Below are positions 35,458 to 44,640 of a stretch of 64,000 bases of DNA, piece by piece. The notes beneath the pieces are model-generated. The model was not told the DNA's origin. It saw only the letters and a list, made by a program, of their open reading frames with translations, and searched no databases. Origin of the DNA: Pseudonocardia sp. T1-2H (lineage in GTDB: Bacteria > Actinomycetota > Actinomycetes > Mycobacteriales > Pseudonocardiaceae); the NCBI RefSeq assembly GCF_038039215.1, contig NZ_JBBPCL010000001.1, forward strand, positions 5,518,001-5,582,000, given 5' to 3'. Every line of letters starts with the position of its first letter. Position 1 is the stretch's first letter. Position numbers and translations under genes: made by a program.

Positions 35458-35827
35458 GAAGCCCCTCCAACAACCTCTCCAGGATCTCCGGCCCCGGCGT
35501 GCCGTCCGCGGTGACCTGCGGCAGGTGCACGGCCACGTAGCCCGCATCCGCCAGGTCGCCGACCAGCACCCGCGCCACTCCTACGGGCACCTGCAGCACC
35601 GCCCCGAGCTCGACGATCGACACCGGGGCCGCCGCGAGCTGCAGGATCGTCCGGTACTCGAGGTGCAGGTTCTCCGCCCATCGGCCCGCGTCGGTCACGG
35701 TGACCAGCGCCTCCACCGGGAGGGCCGCTCCCGCCGACCGGGTCCGCCCGCCGGTGACCGCGTACACCGGGACGACCCGACCGGCGGGCTGCCTGCCGTG
35801 CCGGCCGTCCTCGGCTGCTCCGCGCAC
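35441..35827 (-). CDS. Conservon DUF742 protein (CvnC-like)
   Basis: 128 residues. VVPVYAVTGGRTRS near the start, EYRTILQLAAAPVSIVELGA and the winged-helix-like GVARVLVGDLADAGYVAVHLP are the DUF742 signature. Members lie between the roadblock and ATPase genes in conservons and contact them; biochemical role unknown. The GTG at 35827 follows the roadblock stop by 2 bp. Its last 17 bases encode the start of the ATPase gene. Confidence 0.88.
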   Translation of the reverse strand: MRGAAEDGRHGRQPAGRVVPVYAVTGGRTRSAGAALPVEALVTVTDAGRWAENLHLEYRTILQLAAAPVSIVELGAVLQVPVGVARVLVGDLADAGYVAVHLPQVTADGTPGPEILERLLEGLRARSV

Positions 35828-35829
35828 CG

Positions 35830-36231
35830 CTAACGGCCCGCAGGCTGGCGCGGCGCGGGATCGAGCGCGTGCCCGACCCGTGCCGCCAGCAACGTCATCT
35901 CGTAGCCGACCATGCCGATGTCGCAGTGCCGGTCCGCGTGCACGGCCAGCGTGGCGCCCCGGCTGACGGCGGTGACGAAGAGGTAGCCGCCCTCCATCTC
36001 GAGGATGGTCTGGGTGACCGCCCCCGAGCCGAGCAGGGTCGCGGTGCCCGACGCGAGGCTGATCAGCCCCGACGCCGCGGCGGAGAGCTGGTCCCCCAGC
36101 GTCTCGCCGACGCCCGGCGAGAGCGCCAGGCAGAGGCCGTCGCCGGATACGACGACGGCGTTGCGCACCCCGGGCACGTCCCTGGTGAACTCGACGAGCA
36201 GCCAGTCCAGCCGGCCTGTCGATGCGCTCAT
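35830..36231 (-). CDS. Conservon roadblock/LC7 protein (CvnB-like)
   Basis: 133 residues. DWLLVEFTRDVPGVRNAVVV and SGDGLCLALSPGVGETLGDQ with the LISLASGTATLL helix match roadblock/LC7 domains, which in bacteria regulate small GTPase-like proteins, here probably the CvnD-like ATPase. The ATG at 36231 overlaps the stop of the sensor kinase gene (ATGA). Its order A-B-C-D is that of Streptomyces conservons. Confidence 0.9.
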   Translation of the reverse strand: MSASTGRLDWLLVEFTRDVPGVRNAVVVSGDGLCLALSPGVGETLGDQLSAAASGLISLASGTATLLGSGAVTQTILEMEGGYLFVTAVSRGATLAVHADRHCDIGMVGYEMTLLAARVGHALDPAPRQPAGR

Positions 36232-38552
36232 GTCCGTGTCCTCCCGTTGTCGTCGGTCATCTCGGCGGTCCTGGTGGACCGCTGGGCGTGCAGGTCTCGG
36301 TCCGCGGCGGCCTGGGCCGCCTGCCTGCTCGCCTGGTAGCGCGACAGGGCCTGCGCCGCGGAGGGGCTGGGGCTCGCCGCCGCGGGCGACGGGGCGGCCG
36401 TCGACTGCTCGGGCACCCTCAGCTCCGGGGCGAGGCTCGCCTGCGGGACGCGGCGCCGAAGGCCCGTCCGGCCGGCCTCCGACTCCGCCCCCGCTGCGGT
36501 CGAGGGCGCGGTGCGGGGGGCCGGGATACCGGTGTCCTGCCCGGCCTCGGGCCGCGGGGTCGGGATGCCGGGGTCACGCCGCGCCGAAGGCGAGGGCCGG
36601 GGGGACGAGGAGGCGGGCGGCGAACCGTTGCCGTTCGACGTGTGCCCGCTCGCGCTGTGCCCGTTCGCGCCGTGTCCGTTCGCGCTGTGTCCGTTCACGC
36701 TGTGTCCGTTCACGCTGTGTCCGTTCACGCCGTGTCCGTTCGCACTCCCACTCGGGCCCCGCGAGCCGTTCGGACCGGGCTCGTGCCCGTTCGTCCCGTA
36801 CGCCGCGAACCCGGCCTTGCCCACGGCATCCGTCCCAGCGGGCGGCTCCCACCAGCCCGTCCAACCGGGGCGACCGGGCTGTGCACCCGGGACGCCGAAC
36901 GCGGTGCCGAAGGCGGCGTCCACGCCGGAGTCCCTGCGCGTCGGCAGCCCGTCCGAGCGCGGATCCGGGTCGACCGGCCCGCCCGGGCGGGCCTCGACGG
37001 CCCGGGGCGACGGTGCGGTCCAGACGGTCTCCGGAGCCGGGACCCGCGCCGGGGCCGGGGCGTCGAGCCCGGCGAGCGACTCGCCGGAGGCGAGCACGCC
37101 GCGGGCCGAGTAGGCGCCACCGGCGACGGGCGCGGCTTCCCGCGAGCGGTCGAGCCGCACGGTCCTGTCGAGCTGGGGAGCACGGTCGAGCTCGGGGACG
37201 CCGTACTGCGCGGAGTGGTCCTGCGCCGGGACTGCGTCGAAGGGATCGATCCCGAAGTCCTCCGGGCTCTCGTTCCCCTCGTCGACGAACAGCGCCGCCG
37301 GCACGATCACGACGGCCGTCAGGCCGGACCCGGGCGTGGCCCCGAGCGAGACCTCGATCTTGTGCCGGGCCGCGAGCCGCGCGACGACGTGGAAGCCCAG
37401 GCGCTGCGACACCGACAGGTCGACCTCGCGGGGGCGCAGCAGCAGTTCGTTCGCCGTGGCCAGCTCCTCCTCCGGCATTCCGACGCCCCAGTCCTCGACC
37501 GTCAGCACCTGGCCGCCGGACTCGACGCGGTTGGGCCGGGACCGGATGGTGACCACGGTGTCCGGCGGGGAGAACCGCACGGCGTTCTCGGTGAGCTCGG
37601 CGACGAGGTGCGTGAGGTCCGCGACGCTGTGCCCGGCCACGGCGAGCCGGTCGTCGACGGCGAACTCGACCCGGTCCAGGTCCTCGGTCTCGGCGATCGC
37701 GGCCCGCACGACGTCCCGCAGGGACACCGGGGCCGACCAGACGCGCGGGGGCTGCTCGCCGGAGAGCACCAGCAGGCTCTCCGCGTTGCGCCGCACCCGA
37801 GTGGCGAGGTGGTCCAGCTTGAACAGCTCGGCGAGCGCGTCGGGGTCGCGCTCCTTCTCCTCGAGCTGGTTGATGATGTCGAGCTGCCGGTAGAGCATGC
37901 TCTGGTTGCGTCGCGCCAGGTTGACCAGCATGTCCGAGGTGAACTGCTGGCGGCCGATCTCGGCGTCCGCGAGGACGAGGTCGCGCCCCATCTCCTCCTT
38001 GGCGGACTGCTCGTCCTCGGTGATCCGCCAGAAGATGACCATGCCGACGCAGGCGAACAGCACCGCGACACCGTGGATGGCCGACCAGAGCCACGGGTTC
38101 TGCTGCGCGGCCGGGTGGTTGAAGATCAGCTGGCTGTAGAAGATCGTGCCGAAACCGTGGCTGACCACGACGAACAGCACGTTCCAGAGGAACGGCACCC
38201 AGTCCTGGTACAGCGCGATGAAGCCGATGATGATGAAGAAGTGGAAGTGGGCCTCGATCATCCCGCCGGTCAGCCCGACGAGGGCGGCCGAGCAGTAGAC
38301 CAGGCCGCCCGTGACGAGCGACGACGCCAACCGCCGCTGACCGGCGAGGAGGTGGCCGCCCGCGAGCAGCACCAGGACCGGCACCAGCGACAGCAGGGTC
38401 ACCGACACGGGCCTGCCCAGCCCCGCGCCGATCACGAACAGTCCCGGCACGTGCGCCAGAAGCACCCACTCCAGCAGCCGATGACGTCGCGTCCAGGCGG
38501 CGTCGTCGAGCGTGTTGCCCTTGGGCAACCACGCGGTCAGCTTCGTCAACAC
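36228..38552 (-). CDS. Conservon sensor histidine kinase-like ATPase (CvnA-like)
   Basis: 774 residues. Six or so hydrophobic helices at about 25-190 include IEAHFHFFIIIGFIALYQDW, a membrane sensor seen in several signalling proteins. A coiled coil and dimerisation region (about 205-260) with LFKLDHLATRVRRNAESLL replace a classical HisKA box; the H-box histidine is in KLDHLATR. The ATPase domain (ELTENAVRFSPPDTVVT, VEDWGVGMPEEEL) follows to about 445. The last 320 residues are disordered, Pro/Ser/Ala-rich, with NGH repeats. GTG start at 38552 with GAGAGAGG upstream. Heads the four-gene operon. Confidence 0.92.
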   Translation of the reverse strand: MLTKLTAWLPKGNTLDDAAWTRRHRLLEWVLLAHVPGLFVIGAGLGRPVSVTLLSLVPVLVLLAGGHLLAGQRRLASSLVTGGLVYCSAALVGLTGGMIEAHFHFFIIIGFIALYQDWVPFLWNVLFVVVSHGFGTIFYSQLIFNHPAAQQNPWLWSAIHGVAVLFACVGMVIFWRITEDEQSAKEEMGRDLVLADAEIGRQQFTSDMLVNLARRNQSMLYRQLDIINQLEEKERDPDALAELFKLDHLATRVRRNAESLLVLSGEQPPRVWSAPVSLRDVVRAAIAETEDLDRVEFAVDDRLAVAGHSVADLTHLVAELTENAVRFSPPDTVVTIRSRPNRVESGGQVLTVEDWGVGMPEEELATANELLLRPREVDLSVSQRLGFHVVARLAARHKIEVSLGATPGSGLTAVVIVPAALFVDEGNESPEDFGIDPFDAVPAQDHSAQYGVPELDRAPQLDRTVRLDRSREAAPVAGGAYSARGVLASGESLAGLDAPAPARVPAPETVWTAPSPRAVEARPGGPVDPDPRSDGLPTRRDSGVDAAFGTAFGVPGAQPGRPGWTGWWEPPAGTDAVGKAGFAAYGTNGHEPGPNGSRGPSGSANGHGVNGHSVNGHSVNGHSANGHGANGHSASGHTSNGNGSPPASSSPRPSPSARRDPGIPTPRPEAGQDTGIPAPRTAPSTAAGAESEAGRTGLRRRVPQASLAPELRVPEQSTAAPSPAAASPSPSAAQALSRYQASRQAAQAAADRDLHAQRSTRTAEMTDDNGRTRT
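36640..36750 (-). repeat. In-frame minisatellite encoding NGH-x repeats
   Basis: A 15-bp coding unit is repeated about eight times with small changes within the kinase gene, giving N-G-H-S/G-V/A tandem peptides around residue 605-640. Length variation between strains is to be expected. Confidence 0.75.
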
Positions 38553-39143
38553 TCGGTCCGCACCTCTCTCGATCCGGTCTGGGGAGCCGGACTGGCGTCA
38601 CGACCCAGCCCGGCGCGCTGCCCCGATCGGGGGACCCGCAGGACGTTCCATTCGCCGTGAGTCCGGAAAGCTACACGGACGGTGCAGACGATATGACTCG
38701 ATCGTGGAGACGTAGCGCGGGAGGTGCGAGCCGCGGCCGATCGCCGCGAACCACCGACCGCTCGGCCCACGAACGGTCCTCGGAGACCCGGCGTGTCGCG
38801 CGCCGAGCCGCGGAACCCCCGCGGCGGCTCTCCGCTCGACGTCCCCAGGTAACCATCGGGCGACAGATTGTGACCATTTGGCGACATCGTGCAGATCCCA
38901 CCGTTCCGATCTCGCCGTTCGAGCGTCGGTAACACCCCGGGCACCTGGGCCGTAGTCGCGACGAGCGCCCGCATACCCCCGGACGGTCACGTCGTGCTCG
39001 GCCACTCGGCCGAGCGTGAAACTCAGATTCGGTGGGTAGCGTCGGCGAGCGCCGCGGTTCCCCGTTCGAGACACCGATCGCGGCACCCCGGGCGCGACGC
39101 AGTGCCCGGGCCTGCGGCTTCCCCTCGTCCCCCGGAGTACTGC
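38553..39143. other. Divergent intergenic region between conservon and hypX, 590 bp
   Basis: No protein gene could be supported here. It holds the upstream region of both transcripts and a pair of direct repeats near 38852-38886. AT content rises around 38850-38890, fitting a regulatory region. Confidence 0.5.
38852..38886. promoter_or_regulatory. 21-bp-spaced direct repeats, possible operator
   Basis: ACCAT-NN-GGCGACA occurs at 38852-38865 and again at 38873-38886, exactly 21 bp apart, so both face the same side of the helix. It is 300 bp upstream of the conservon start and 260 bp upstream of hypX. Confidence 0.4.
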
Positions 39144-40866
39144 GTGAAGATCCTCCTGCTCTGTTCCGCGTTCAACGGCCTCACCCAACGCGTGTGGACG
39201 GAGCTTCCGGGAGGACGGACACACCCTCGACGTCCGGCTCGCCGGCAGCGAGGACGGCGTCCGTCGTGCCGTGGCGGGCGCGGAACCGGACCTCGTGCTG
39301 TGCCCGTTCCTGAAGGACCGGGTGCCCGAGGACGTCTGGCGTCGCCACCGCGTCGTCGTGCTGCACCCGGGGCCGATGGGGGACCGTGGGCCGTCGTCCC
39401 TCGACTGGGCGATCACCGAGGACCTCCCCGTCTGGGGGGTCACCGCCCTGCAGGCGATCGAGGAGATGGACGCGGGCCCGATCTGGGGCACCCGCACGTT
39501 CGCGATGCCCCGCGAGGCGGACGGGCCCGCCCGCAAGAGCGCCGTCTACAACGGCCCGGTCACCGAGGCTGCCGTCGAGCTCGCCCGCGAGGTCGCCGCC
39601 AAGGCCGCCGACCCCGCCTTCGTCCCGCAGCCGCTCGTCGAGGGCGCTCCCGGCGTGATCGGGCGGCTCCGCCCCACCATGACCCAGGCGGACCGCACGT
39701 TCTCGTGGGCGGACCCGACCGCGCACGTCCTGCGCCGGATCCGGGCCGCGGACGGCGCACCCGGGGTGAGGACCGTCCTCGCGGGTGTCGAGCTGTTGGC
39801 GTACGACGCGATCCCGGGCGAGGCGCTGCCGGGCGAGCCGGGCACGATCGCGGCGCGGCGGCACGGGTCGGTGCTGGTCCGGACCGGGGACGGCGCGGTG
39901 TGGATCGGGCACGCGAAGGTGCCCCGCGGCATCAAGCTCCCGACGACCGCGGTGCTGGGCGAGCTGCTCGCCGGTGTCCCCGAGTCCCTCGACCACCCGA
40001 TCACGCAGGGCCCGAGCCACGGCCCGCGCGAGATCGGCTACCGCCGCGTCGGCGAGGTGGGCGTGGTCCGGGCGGACCTCTACAACGGCGCGATGTCCGC
40101 GGGCCAGGGCCACCGGCTCGCCGCCGTGCTGCGGCACGCGGTCGCCCAGGACACGAAGGTCCTGGTGTTCGAGGCCGGCGAGACGTTCTCCAACGGCATC
40201 CACCTCAACGTCGCCGAGGCGGCGGCCCACCCCGCCGAGAGCTGGCGGAACATCAACGCGATCAACGACGTGTGCCGTGAGCTGATCACCTGCACGCACC
40301 AGCTCGTCGTCGCGGCGATCGGCGGGAACGCCGGCGCGGGCGGGGTCATGCTGGCGCTCGGTGCGGACCGGGTCGTCGCCGCCGCGGGCTCGGTGTTCAA
40401 CCCGCACTACCGCAGCATGGGACTGACCGGCTCCGAGTACTGGACCTACGTGCTGCCCCGCCGGGTCGGGATCCGGGAGGCCGAGCGGCTCACCTCGGAC
40501 TGCCTGCCCGTCGGCACGGCGGAGGCGCTCCGGATCGGGCTGGTCGACGAGGTGCTGACCGGAACGCGGGCGGAGTTCGACGCCGCGGTGCTCGACCTCG
40601 CGGCGCGGCTCGCGGCGGACCCGGACCTGCCCGCGCAGCTGGCCGCCAAGCAGGCCGGCCGGGCCGCGGACGAGCAGCGCCGCCCGCTCGAGGCCTACCG
40701 GATCCAGGAGCTCGCCGAGATGAGCCGGGACATGTTCGACGACCGGCACGGCTACGCCGGGGAGCGGCACGCCTTCGTCACCAAGGCGAGGAAGGACGAG
40801 CCGGGCTCGGTCCTCGCGCTGCCCCGCCAGCGGGACGAGCGCTCGGTGCGCGTGGTCGCCGTCTGA
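39144..40866 (+). pseudogene. hypX: HypX/HoxX-type hydrogenase maturation protein, frameshifted near the N-terminus
   Basis: An N-terminal formyltransferase-like region (KILLLCSAFNGLTQRVW; then VLHPGPMGDRGPSSLDWAI, whose HPG and SSLDW are typical) is fused to an enoyl-CoA hydratase-like domain (NGIHLNVAEAAAHPAESW, AAIGGNAGAGGVMLALGADR). HypX makes the CO ligand of [NiFe]-hydrogenases from formyl-tetrahydrofolate under aerobic conditions. The frame breaks after WTEL; dropping one T at 39204-39206 gives WTELREDGHTLDV and a 573-residue protein. GTG at 39144 with GGAG upstream. No hydrogenase gene is in the window, so it is either an orphan here or serves enzymes encoded elsewhere. Confidence 0.87.
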
Positions 40867-40909
40867 CGGCACCCCTGCCGGCACGGGCCGGGCGGGCCGT
40901 GAGCCGCGG

Positions 40910-41644
40910 TCAGGAGTCCCCGCCGTCGAGGGCCATCTGCAGCTCGTACCGGTCCCCGCGGTAGCGGGACTGGCTGTGTTCCACCGCACGGCCCCCGCTG
41001 AACGACACCCGGTCGAACAGCAGGACGGGCCGCGACGGCGTGATCCCGAGCAGCACGGCGTACTCCTCGCCCGCCTCGGCGGCGGCGACGGTCTGCTCCG
41101 CGCGGTCGATCGGCAGCCGGTAGCGGTCCCGCAGCGTGTCGTAGATCGAGCGGCGCAGGTCGCAGCTGTCCAGGTCCGGCAGCAGGGCGGCGTTGTACCA
41201 GGCGTCGTCGACGGACATCGGCGCGCCGTCGGCGAGCCGTAGCCGGCGCACCCGGATGCACTCCTGGCCGGAGCGCAGGGACAGCGCGTTGATCGTGGCG
41301 ACGGGTGGGACGGCGCGCTCCACCTCGAGGACGACGGTGGTGGGGGTCAGGCCGAGGCGGCGCATGTCCTCGTGGAAGGACGCGAGGTGCAGGCGGGACC
41401 GCGCGGTCCGGGTGGCGACGAACGTGCCCTTGCCGCGGACCCGCTCCAGCAGGCCCTCGCTGACCAGCTGCCCGATCGCCGCGCGCACCGTGATCCGGCT
41501 GACGCCGTGGTCGAGGCAGAGCTGGCGCTCGCTGGGGAACAGGTCCCCGGGCTCGAGGGTGTCCGTGGCGAGCTCGGCCAGGATGGTGCGGAGCTGCTCG
41601 TGCTTGGGCACCGCACCGTCGTGGATGCGGGCGGGCTGCGCCAT
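40910..41644 (-). CDS. GntR/HutC-family regulator, DasR-like
   Basis: 244 residues. A GntR winged helix at about 15-80 (LATDTLEPGDLFPSERQLCL, RITVRAAIGQLVSEGLLERV, GKGTFVA) and a UTRA ligand domain from about 90 (AVPPVATINALSL, CIRVRRLRLADGAPMSV). The pairing with nagA, nagB and GlcNAc-PTS genes and a dre-like site 40 bp upstream of the start argue for a DasR-type repressor that releases DNA when it binds glucosamine-6-phosphate or GlcNAc-6-phosphate. ATG at 41644 with a GGGAGG site upstream. Last gene in the locus on this strand, probably also with its own promoter. Confidence 0.9.
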   Translation of the reverse strand: MAQPARIHDGAVPKHEQLRTILAELATDTLEPGDLFPSERQLCLDHGVSRITVRAAIGQLVSEGLLERVRGKGTFVATRTARSRLHLASFHEDMRRLGLTPTTVVLEVERAVPPVATINALSLRSGQECIRVRRLRLADGAPMSVDDAWYNAALLPDLDSCDLRRSIYDTLRDRYRLPIDRAEQTVAAAEAGEEYAVLLGITPSRPVLLFDRVSFSGGRAVEHSQSRYRGDRYELQMALDGGDS

Positions 41645-41681
41645 GTCGACCTCCCGGGGACGAGCTGTGGCCGCGACCCGT

Positions 41682-41697
41682 ACTGGTCATGACCACC
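41682..41697. promoter_or_regulatory. dre-like DasR operator
   Basis: ACTGGTCATGACCACC contains the 12-bp palindrome TGGTCATGACCA (41684-41695), a close match to the DasR responsive element ACTGGTCTAGACCACT known from Streptomyces. It lies between the regulator and the kinase gene, 40 bp upstream of the regulator's start, so autoregulation is the simplest reading. Confidence 0.7.
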
Positions 41698-41714
41698 GGT
41701 GACCGGTGCCGAGG

Positions 41715-42659
41715 TTACCCGCACCGGGACACGACCCTCCGCTTCGCCGTCCGCAGCGGGTCGCGGGCCACCAGTCCGGCTCCCACCACCCCGGCGCGGT
41801 CGCCGAACCCGGAGAGCACCACCGGCGGCGGCTCCCGCCAGGCCAGCCCGGCCGCGAGCGTGGCGCGCACGGGATCGGCGAGCAGCGGACCGGCCAGGGA
41901 CAGTCCGCCCGCGAGGACGATCACGGCCGGGTCCAGCAGCGCGGTGGTGGCCACCAGGGCCCGGCCCAACGCCACGCAGGCCTCGGCCCAGAGCGCGCGG
42001 GCGAGCGGGTCGTCGTCGAGGCGGGAGACCAGCTCCGCCGCGGTCGGCCCCGGATCGGATCTCGCCGGGCCGGACCGGTCGCGGTACCGGCGGCGCAGGC
42101 CACCCGCCGAGGCGTAGGCCTCGGCGCAGCCGCGCTGCCCGCAGGCGCACGGCTCCCCGTCCGGGACGACGGGGATGTGCCCGAACTCGCCCGCCGCGCC
42201 CCGGGTACCGGTGACGACCCGGCCCCCGACCAGCAGGCCCGCCGCGAGCCCCGTCCCCGCCACCACCACGACGGCCTCGCCCACGGACCGGGCCGCGCCC
42301 AGCTCGGCCTCCGCCCGGCAGGCGGCGCGGACGTCGTGCTCGACGGTGACGGGCAGGCCCAGCCGGGCGGCGAGGACGGGGCCGAGCGGCAGGTCGTCGA
42401 CGATCCCGAGGTTCGCGGCCCGCCGGACGACACCGGTCCCGGGCTCGACCACGCCGGGCACGGCGCAGCCGACGGCGCCGGTCCCGGGGGTGCGGAGGCC
42501 CCCGACGACCCGGGCGACGGCGTCGACGATCGCGGCCGGCCCGCCGCCGACCGGGGTGGGCAGCCGCACCGGAGCGGACGGGAGGCCGCGGGGGCCGACG
42601 AGGGAGGCCTTGATGCTGGTCCCCCCGATGTCGACCGCGACGACCTCGGCGAGAACCAC
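41715..42659 (-). CDS. ROK-family sugar kinase, probable N-acetylglucosamine or glucosamine kinase
   Basis: 314 residues. The ATP phosphate-binding VVAVDIGGTSIKASLVGP opens the protein; the ROK signature GEFGHIPVVPDGEPCACGQRGCAEAYAS carries the zinc-binding histidine and cysteines; EHDV near 108 holds the catalytic aspartate. In this locus it could phosphorylate GlcNAc released in the cytoplasm, complementing the PTS that delivers GlcNAc-6-phosphate. The start GTG at 42659 abuts the nagB stop. Glucokinase activity cannot be excluded. Confidence 0.88.
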   Translation of the reverse strand: MVLAEVVAVDIGGTSIKASLVGPRGLPSAPVRLPTPVGGGPAAIVDAVARVVGGLRTPGTGAVGCAVPGVVEPGTGVVRRAANLGIVDDLPLGPVLAARLGLPVTVEHDVRAACRAEAELGAARSVGEAVVVVAGTGLAAGLLVGGRVVTGTRGAAGEFGHIPVVPDGEPCACGQRGCAEAYASAGGLRRRYRDRSGPARSDPGPTAAELVSRLDDDPLARALWAEACVALGRALVATTALLDPAVIVLAGGLSLAGPLLADPVRATLAAGLAWREPPPVVLSGFGDRAGVVGAGLVARDPLRTAKRRVVSRCG

Positions 42660-43442
42660 CTAGTACCCCTGGCCGGCGGGCTTGTGCTCGTGGATCTCGC
42701 GGTAGAACTCCGCGTTCGCCAACCGGCCCGCGGCGGCCTCGTCGACCACCACGGTGGCGTGCGGGTGCAGCTGCAGGACCGACGCCGGGCAGGAGGCCGT
42801 GAGCGGCCCCTCGACGGCGGCGGCGACCGCCGCGGCCTTGTGCGCGCCGGACGCGGTCAGCACGAGGTGCTCGGCCCGGCTGATCGTGCCGAGCCCCTGG
42901 GTGAGGACGTGGCGCGGCACCTCGTTCGGGCCGTCGAAGAACCGGGCGTTGTCCGCGCGGGTCTGCCGGGTCAGCGTCTTGACGCGCGTCGCGGACGCGA
43001 GCGACGAGCCCGGCTCGTTGAACCCGAGGTGGCCGTTGGTGCCGATCCCGAGGATCTGCACCCGGATCGGACCCGCCGCGAGCAGCACGTTCTCGTAGTC
43101 CGCCGCGGCCGCCACCGGGTCCGGGCTCGTGCCGTCCGGGGAGTGCACGGCGCCGGGGTCGATGTCCACGTGGTCGGTCAGCTCGCGCCTGATCACCTGG
43201 CGGTAGGACTCCGGATGGTCCGCGGGCAGGCCCACGTACTCGTCGAGCAGGAAGGCGGCGGCACGGGCGAAGGACAGGCCCCCGACCCGGCAGCGGCGGA
43301 TCAGCTCGCGGTAGGCGAGCAACGGGGACGAGCCGGTGGCGAGGCCCAGGTTGACCGGCTCGCCGCGCTGCAGGACCGCGGCCACGATGTCCGCGACGAC
43401 GCGGCCGCCGTCGGCCGCGGTGGGGAGGATGACGACCTCCAT
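42660..43442 (-). CDS. nagB: Glucosamine-6-phosphate deaminase
   Basis: 260 residues. Converts glucosamine-6-phosphate to fructose-6-phosphate and ammonia. Motifs are LGLATGSSPLLAYRELIRR, the catalytic aspartate in FLLDEYVGLPADHPESY near 68, and GIGTNGHLGFNEPGSS near 130 with the ring-opening histidine. The ATG at 43442 follows the nagA stop by 2 bp; the stop abuts the kinase gene. The tight spacing puts nagA, nagB and the kinase in a single operon with the PTS genes upstream. Confidence 0.95.
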   Translation of the reverse strand: MEVVILPTAADGGRVVADIVAAVLQRGEPVNLGLATGSSPLLAYRELIRRCRVGGLSFARAAAFLLDEYVGLPADHPESYRQVIRRELTDHVDIDPGAVHSPDGTSPDPVAAAADYENVLLAAGPIRVQILGIGTNGHLGFNEPGSSLASATRVKTLTRQTRADNARFFDGPNEVPRHVLTQGLGTISRAEHLVLTASGAHKAAAVAAAVEGPLTASCPASVLQLHPHATVVVDEAAAGRLANAEFYREIHEHKPAGQGY

Positions 43443-43444
43443 GC

Positions 43445-44640
43445 TCAGACCGCCTTTCCGTGGAGGACCCGCTCCGCGGTGACCCGCCGGCCCGCCCGGA
43501 ACACCTCGGCCGGGGCCAGGTCGTGGTCGGTGACGAGGACGTCCCCCGCCGGCCCGGGACGAGGTCCCCGATCTCGTGGTCGAGGCCGAGCAGCCGGGCC
43601 GGGGTGGCGGTGGCGGCGAGGACGGCGGCACCCAGCCCGACGCCGCTCCCCAGGACCACCTGGCGCAGGACGTCGACCAAGCGGGCGGTGCCGCCGGCGA
43701 TCGAGCGGTCGGTACCCGCTCCCGCGAGCCGGGCCACCCGATCGACGACGTCGACGCGCATCGAACCCAGCGAGTACCCCCCGTCCGGCATCCCGGCCGC
43801 GGCCATGGCGTCGGTGACCAGCGCGATCCGTTCCGGGCCGACGAGGTCGAACACCATCGCGACCGTCTCGTCCGCGAGGTGGACCCCGTCCGCGACCAGC
43901 TCCACGACCATCTCGCCGCGACCCGCCGCCGCCAGGCACGCGGCGGCCGGGCCGGGCGCGCGGTGGTGCAGCTCGGGCATGCCGTTGAACAGGTGGGTCG
44001 CGCTCACCGTGGCGCCGCCGGCCTCGGCGATCGCCGCGGTGGTCCGGCCCGCCGCCGCGTCCGTGTGGCCGAGGCTGGGGAGCACGCCGTGCCGGACGAG
44101 GATCGCGAGCAGCTCGCGGTAGTGCGGGGTCTCCGGCGCCAGGGTCGTCGACGAGACCGTGCCGCCCGCGGCCTCGAGCAGGCGTTCCAGCAGGGCGGGG
44201 TCGCCGGGGATGATCGCCGCGGGGTCCTGGGCCCCGCACCGGGCGGCGGCCAGGAACGGCCCCTCCAGGTGGATCCCGGCGAGGCGGCCCGCGGTGACCA
44301 GCGGGGCGAGGGCCGCGACCCGCTCCAGCAGCGTGTCCGCCGGGGCGGAGACGAGGCTGCCGAGCAGGGTGGTCGTGCCGTGCGCCAGGTGATGGTCGAC
44401 GGCGGCCTGCAGGCCCTCGTCGTCGGCCTCCGGGAAGCCGTGCCCGGCGGCGCCGTGGCAGTGCACGTCGACCAGCCCGGGCAGGACGTACCGGTCCGAC
44501 GGCGGCGGCAGCGGCTCGGGGCCGGCCCAGGTCCCGGCCGGGCCGACCCAGGCGATGCGGTCCCCGTCGAGCGCGACCACGCCGTCCGGGACCGGACGGC
44601 CGCCCGCGACGACCGTCCCGCGCAGGAGGAGGGCGGTCAT
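43445..44640 (-). pseudogene. nagA: N-acetylglucosamine-6-phosphate deacetylase, frameshifted near C-terminus
   Basis: Hydrolyses GlcNAc-6-phosphate to glucosamine-6-phosphate. The amidohydrolase barrel is complete in the first frame: LPGLVDVHCHGAAGHGFPEA, GIHLEGPFLAAARCGAQDP, SLGHTDA and ATHLFNGMPELHHR. After HEIGDLVPG the frame is lost and the last 38 residues (AGDVLVTDHDLAPAEVFRAG, RRVTAERVLHGKAV) lie in another frame; one base missing in the G/C run at about 43542-43558 accounts for it. An assembly indel is the likely cause. ATG at 44640 overlaps the enzyme I stop (ATGA). Confidence 0.92.
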
